Assembly: GCF_011745365.1 (NCBI RefSeq)
Contig: NW_024468913.1
Location: forward strand, 3,534,001-3,598,000
Reading direction: 5' to 3'
DNA length: 64,000 bases
Source of the DNA: Cryphonectria parasitica EP155
Taxonomy: Eukaryota > Ascomycota > Sordariomycetes > Diaporthales > Cryphonectriaceae
Shown piece by piece: positions 59,444 to 64,000 of this stretch. Within the stretch, counting starts at the first letter, position 1. Each line of letters begins with the position of its first letter. Under the pieces are notes generated by a model. That model did no database searches, was not told the origin of the DNA, and saw only the letters and a list, made by a program, of their open reading frames with translations. A program made the translations under genes and the position numbers.

Positions 59444-60530
59444 ATGTACAGCCCTCTTCGTGTTGTGTTGGCCCTTGCATGTGCAGCGCTTGGAGCCCAC
59501 TGTCTCAACTTGAACGTGACGGCGATTAGTGCTGCGAATAATGCCTCCACCCTGGAGTGCTGGCAGATGACCACGCCCTTCTCGATTTCGACCACGTCGG
59601 GGACGGCGGGTAGCGCGTCCCTGGACCTGGGTGATGTGTATGACAATCCCACGTTGTTTCGGTTTTTTTTCCTCTCTCTCTTGCTTTTGCTTGGTTCTCT
59701 TCCTGGCAGATTGCATTTGCAATCGTAATGCTGTGGTCACCTTAAGGCTCGCACTGTTCCGAGGGGAGGAAGAAAAGGGGAGGGGGTACTTGGGAGGCGG
59801 CCCGGCAGATGTCGTATTCTCGAGTCTCCCGTCACATTCGCAAGCGCTCCCCAACTTTGCAATAGAGTTCAAGGTGTCATCCGATATCTTGTTTCTCCTA
59901 GAAGCCTGCGCGTCGTCATATTGTCACACGATTTGGTACTGTAGCATCCTGTATTACAAGCTGAGCACTGACCTTTGTTGTTTTCCCCGGCCTCCCCTGA
60001 GCAGATCGAACCTCACCTACACCGTCCTCCCTGCAGCCTACGATGGCGGTCTTCACAATGCACCCCACGCACAGTAAGCAAAGATCACCATCATAATTTC
60101 TTTCTTGTATTCTTTGGTTTCCTGGTTCATCTCCCATACCCCTGCTTCTTTGGCAGCGGGACGGGACGATGATTAGGTAGATTGTGTCCCCCCGTCCGAT
60201 TCGCTGCTGACGCCAGACGAACTGTCTCTCTCTCTCTTTTGCTACAGATGGGTCGTCTTCATATCGGGTCTAGCCTATATCACATTGCCCACCAATACAA
60301 GTGCGGCTGCCTACGTTCCCGGCGGCGAGTTTGGCGTCATCTTTGCCGCAGACACCGCTGCCGTGAGCGCCGAGGGCCATCGCACCCAGTACCCAGGCGT
60401 GACCGAAACGGTGGCCCTCCAGATTCCCGTGGCCGACGGCAAGGTTCCGGACTACGAGGTGTTGCACTCGGGCGCATGCACCGACACGGATGTTGGAGGG
60501 CTGAGGGGGCTGGCGGCGGGGAGCTCCTAA
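59444..60530 (+). CDS. Small secreted protein
   Basis: Exons 59444-59637, 60005-60073 and 60248-60530 give 181 residues with a signal peptide (MYSPLRVVLALACAALGAHC). Mature sequence contains TLECWQMTTPFSIS, ASLDLGDVSNLTYTVLPA, DGGLHNAPHAQWVVFISG, PGGEFGVIFAADTAAVS and ALQIPVADGKVPDYEVLH. This is a family of secreted fungal proteins I have seen only as hypothetical; function unknown. There are two mature cysteines and an N-glycosylation-rich N-terminus. The first intron, 367 nt, is unusually long for this window and its donor was chosen because GTATGA allows the LGDVSNLTY join; other donors in the same region are less good. Exons 2 and 3 are well supported. Confidence 0.75.
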
Positions 60531-63187
60531 GGTTTTGGCCGGACTCGTCGATAATCAGCTGCTATTTCTGTTCAGCGATGGCATACAATGGGGCTGTGTA
60601 TATGTGCAGCAGAGTTCGTTGGGACGAGGCGAGGCGTCCTTCCAAGCCTGACATACTTATTTTGTTTTTGCCTTTGGAAAAGTCTGGTGATGGAAATGAG
60701 GGACGGCAACGTTACCTTTTTAATTCTCTGCCTGGTCAGATCATCCGACAGGCAATGAATATATAATCTATTAGTCGTCTGAGAGGGATATTAGCTCTCT
60801 CTCTCTCTGTCGTTTTACATATGGAGGCGTACCATTCATTTGGGGTCGCTATACATAGAAGCTTTCTTGTCTCTCAACTATGCACCCCTTCGAGGCCTGA
60901 ACCTAGTTCTTGGGACCAGCAGTGATGTAATTGGGTGATGATGCCAAGGCATGAATAATAAGGTTGCGGGTATCAGACAACGAACCCGCGTACCCGGGGA
61001 CGCATGGTACGGCGGTACTTTGAACCCCAGAGCCGTGTCAATTATATTGCCCGTGGTATGATCTTCTCTTTGCAGGCAGCCATGCAAACGGGGGCGTTTT
61101 CACAAAATGAGTCTCGCACTGTTACGGACGTTTAAAACAATCATAATTAATGAATATGTCAGTTTGTAAATGAAGACGACACTGCGAAGTTGTGGGCGGT
61201 GCTTAGATATGGAAAACCTGTAGTGATGTGGTACATGGTGAAGCCTGGTGAAGGGGTGGAGAACAGTGCAGAAAATACCAACCTCCGCAAATGATTATGT
61301 GCATTGTTCTTGTACTTGAGAGATTGGCCCTCAGGGTTGAGTGGAAAGATGTACAGTACAGCTAGTGTCAAGCACTGGCGATCACTTTTGCGCACACCTC
61401 GGTCGGGCTGTCATCGTGACCGTCTTGACATCCCAAGTCTCACTCTCAGTGTGTCTTTTGCATCGATCCCGTCATATCAATGTCGAGTCACATTCCTGTT
61501 GGTACTTGATTATTCCCATACAGCTTCAGCTAAGTATTTCAGCCAATGTTGCGAATAAAAGTTAATTGCCTGTTCGAGGTGTGAGTACTTGCTGATCTGT
61601 AAAGTATGACAGCTTAGGAGAGTGCCCACTCCCAGTGACTAAGAATCCACGAGTAGTCTATGACATAGTTACAGTTACATGTACCGGGTGGCAGTCTCTC
61701 CACATGCAATGATAGCACAGTAATCTCCCGCCTCCTTGTTCTTCCTTGAGCTACATACCATAACTCTTACAAATCAGACAAATTATCATGACTACCTTTC
61801 ACGGCAACAAGTCTGCCGGTCGTTCAGTGCCATAGCCAGCTCCTGAGATCTAATCCCCTCACTTTCAGCCTCTCCTTCTATCCCGGCGCAGATGGGTAAT
61901 CAATGACGGTCACCATGGCACGGGATGCGCCCTGCGACCCACAAAGCTGCACCCTGAGCTGACGTCCGTCCTGCTTTCTGATGTCGCAATACCTTTATCA
62001 AACTAGAAGAGGAAATGGCAGCTGCAGAGATAACAAGAGGGCGATTCAGCTAGGTCATATTCGATTAGTCCTGGATGCCACGAGGAGCCGCATGCCGTAT
62101 GTATGGACGGAGCCTTATGGGAGACTGGCGAGGAGACTTCAGCTCCGATGTGGTCTTTTCGTCAGGCTGAAACTATGCCAGATTTTATTTGCTCGTCCGA
62201 AGCTGTATTTCCCGACGCTCGTAGGGCGGAACCAATTTCAGACGGGCAGACTGGCGTATGGCTTGTCAGCTAGCATGATCATCATGAACGCGCAGAATCA
62301 AGTCCTTAGCCTTGTCGGGGCCTTTTTCAGGAACCGGAGAAATGCAGCTCGTATATGCACGAGTATAACACCCGATTTATCAGAACGGACGGCATGGCAG
62401 CATGTGTTCATGTTTCTTATTCTTGAGGCTCACCCCCGAACACCGAGTTGGAATCCTAGGTTTATTACTCACCGTGAAAGATTCGCCCATAATTCAGTGC
62501 AATGCTTCTCACGGAATCAGGACAGAGAGAAGACTCGGTAAACTAGAGTGAAAGCGACTCACTTTTGGATTCCACGGTGTCAGCAGCCTGCCCTCCATCA
62601 TGTGCGCGTGAATTTGGATCGCAAATACCAATATTGGTAGCCAAAGTTCCTTTTCTTGAGCCTCATTGCGATAACACCTTTTCCAACCCTACAGATTGAA
62701 CAACGTTGAGCTCCATTGGAGTAGTGCTTACTTCCTGTTGATTGATCATTCACCGGGGAACAAATGAAGATATGAATCTCTCTGAAAAGGGTAAGTTTCC
62801 CCGCAAAGGGCGGGTGGTGTGGGTGGGCTGCGGCGACGCCACCAAAGGTGTTCAGGTGTAAGACTTTGAAGAATTATTTCTTCAGCTGGAATTCTGAACG
62901 AGATAGACCTCCTGTTATGGTAAGATCTGAAGGTGGCTGCTGATGGTACTCGGCTACAGCGGCTACAAAGTTGATGAGATACACATCATCGCTAGTAATT
63001 TCTCACGTTGGCGAGGCTGGCAGCAGAGCTACTCTACTGTTATTTTCATATTGTGATGCTTCTGCTCTATCTATTATAAAATATGAACATCTCGTCGCCA
63101 ACTTTCCAGACTTCTCTTGGTCACCCAACCCGCCTCGGATCTTTCCCATCTCCCTAAGCCACTACCATTACCAGCACAAAGTCAACC
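60531..63187. other. Long intergenic region
   Basis: About 2.7 kb. One 186-codon frame at 61981-62541 was inspected and not accepted (see rejected list). A TC repeat lies near 60796-60812. The right end holds the promoter of the ankyrin gene. Confidence 0.5.
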
Positions 63188-64000
63188 ATGAGCCGCTCAT
63201 GTTTCTCGTCTGTTGACGCTTCAAGCAGCGTTGCTGGTGCAGAGCACTCTCATACTGAACCTGTACAACCCGATGGAAATACCCCTTCGTCAACTGCAGC
63301 GGCGACCTTGGGCGAGACGCCGAGTCCAGCTCCGGCTCAGATTGGCTCTAAGAGCACAGAAGAGGTATTTCCCCAGCTTATTCGACACGAAGAGTGTCAA
63401 CTTGGTTTCCAATTGCTAACCAAGTGAAGAGTCAGAACAACGATGCTCACGGGCATGAGTCCGAGAAGCCGCCACAAGCTGAGAAACAACCCAGACCAAT
63501 CGATGAACTCTTTGAGGCTATTCAAAAAGCAGACGTTGAGGCAATGAGCCAGATCCTGGAACACCACCCTGATTTGATCAATAAGCAAAATAATCCGTAC
63601 GAAGAAGAAAACAGGATGACTCCACAGGAACTACTCGAGGCCAACCAGCTCGGAAGCCTGATGACTCAGGATGTACTCCGCTATCAGCGAGAAATTTGGA
63701 TCGAAGTCGACTACTACGGTGGACAATGTCCTCTCCATGTGGCATGTCTTTTCGGGCAGACCGGACCGGTGAAGCTTCTGTTGGAACAGCGGAATATAGA
63801 TATGAACTCGAGAAACTGGTCCGAGGAAACTCCCTTGGGAATTGCTTGCAGGGCGGCACACATCTCTATTGCCAAATTGCTCCTGAGTGAATCTCAAAGT
63901 CTTCAGGGCTCTCAGAAAATCCAAGTGGCCCTAGAAGATGACGTCGGCAATACTCCAATCCATTACCTAGCAGGCAGCGGTATCTATCCAATGTGGTCCG
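63188..64000 (+). CDS. Ankyrin-repeat protein, cut by the window edge
   Basis: Exon 1 is 63188-63364 and exon 2 starts at 63430 and runs off the window; a 65-nt intron with a CTAAC branch separates them. The N-terminus is Ser/Pro-rich and disordered. The second exon begins with NNDAHGHESEKPPQ, then a first helix pair (PIDELFEAIQKADVEAMSQIL) and ankyrin units marked by CPLHVACLFGQTGPVKLLL, TPLGIACRAAHISIAKLLL and NTPIHYLAGSG. Ankyrin repeats are protein-protein interaction units, so function cannot be inferred. The alternative acceptor near 63424 would give an immediate stop and was dropped. Partner domains, if any, lie beyond 64000. Confidence 0.75.

Noticed and set aside
61981..62541. 186-codon plus frame
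   Set aside because: Mixed composition, no recognisable domain, no preference for G at codon position 1; stands in an otherwise gene-free region.

Overview
The window looks like nuclear DNA of a filamentous ascomycete, most likely a Sordariomycete. Protein genes are split by short introns (59-367 nt, mostly 60-240) with GTANGT-type donors, CTAAC/CTGAC branch sites and YAG acceptors. Coding regions are rich in G/C at the third codon position and spacers are long and A/T-richer. Several families are fungal-specific (rhodopsin-like membrane protein, fungal C2H2-like proteins, small secreted proteins). I see no bacterial-type operons, no CRISPR array and no complete transposon. All exon coordinates come from joining reading frames by eye; each stated join preserves frame and gives a continuous protein.

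Layout. 0-12 kb: a tRNA-like Pol III unit, a large hybrid histidine kinase on the minus strand with a long purine/pyrimidine-biased leader region, and a TauD-like Fe(II)/2-oxoglutarate dioxygenase. 12-24 kb: a type II membrane glycosyltransferase-like protein, a minus-strand coding fragment head to head with a fungal C2H2-like gene, SAICAR synthase (purine synthesis), a gene-free 3.5 kb, a GPI-type aspartic protease, and the molybdopterin synthase large subunit. 24-32 kb: an RBM5/RBM10-type splicing factor and an OPT oligopeptide transporter. 33-42 kb: a small secreted Cys-containing protein, an atypical SDR, exosome subunit Rrp40, and ribosome-associated Hsp70 Ssz1 divergent from Rrp40. 42-52 kb: a membrane-anchored C2H2 protein, two small genes of unknown function, a field of repeated ATCGCAGCGA motifs, and a broken relative of the C2H2-like gene. 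52-64 kb: a Mob2-like kinase co-activator, an Asterix/PAT-complex subunit, a rhodopsin-like fungal membrane protein, a second small secreted protein, and the start of an ankyrin-repeat protein cut by the window edge.

The genes are mostly independent housekeeping, sensing, transport and secretion functions and do not form a pathway or biosynthetic cluster. The most unusual stretches are 13.8-14.5 kb (coding signal changes strand within about 10 bp) and 47-52 kb (unknown genes, repeated motif field, and a decayed C2H2-like gene that keeps the intron positions of the intact copy 36 kb away).
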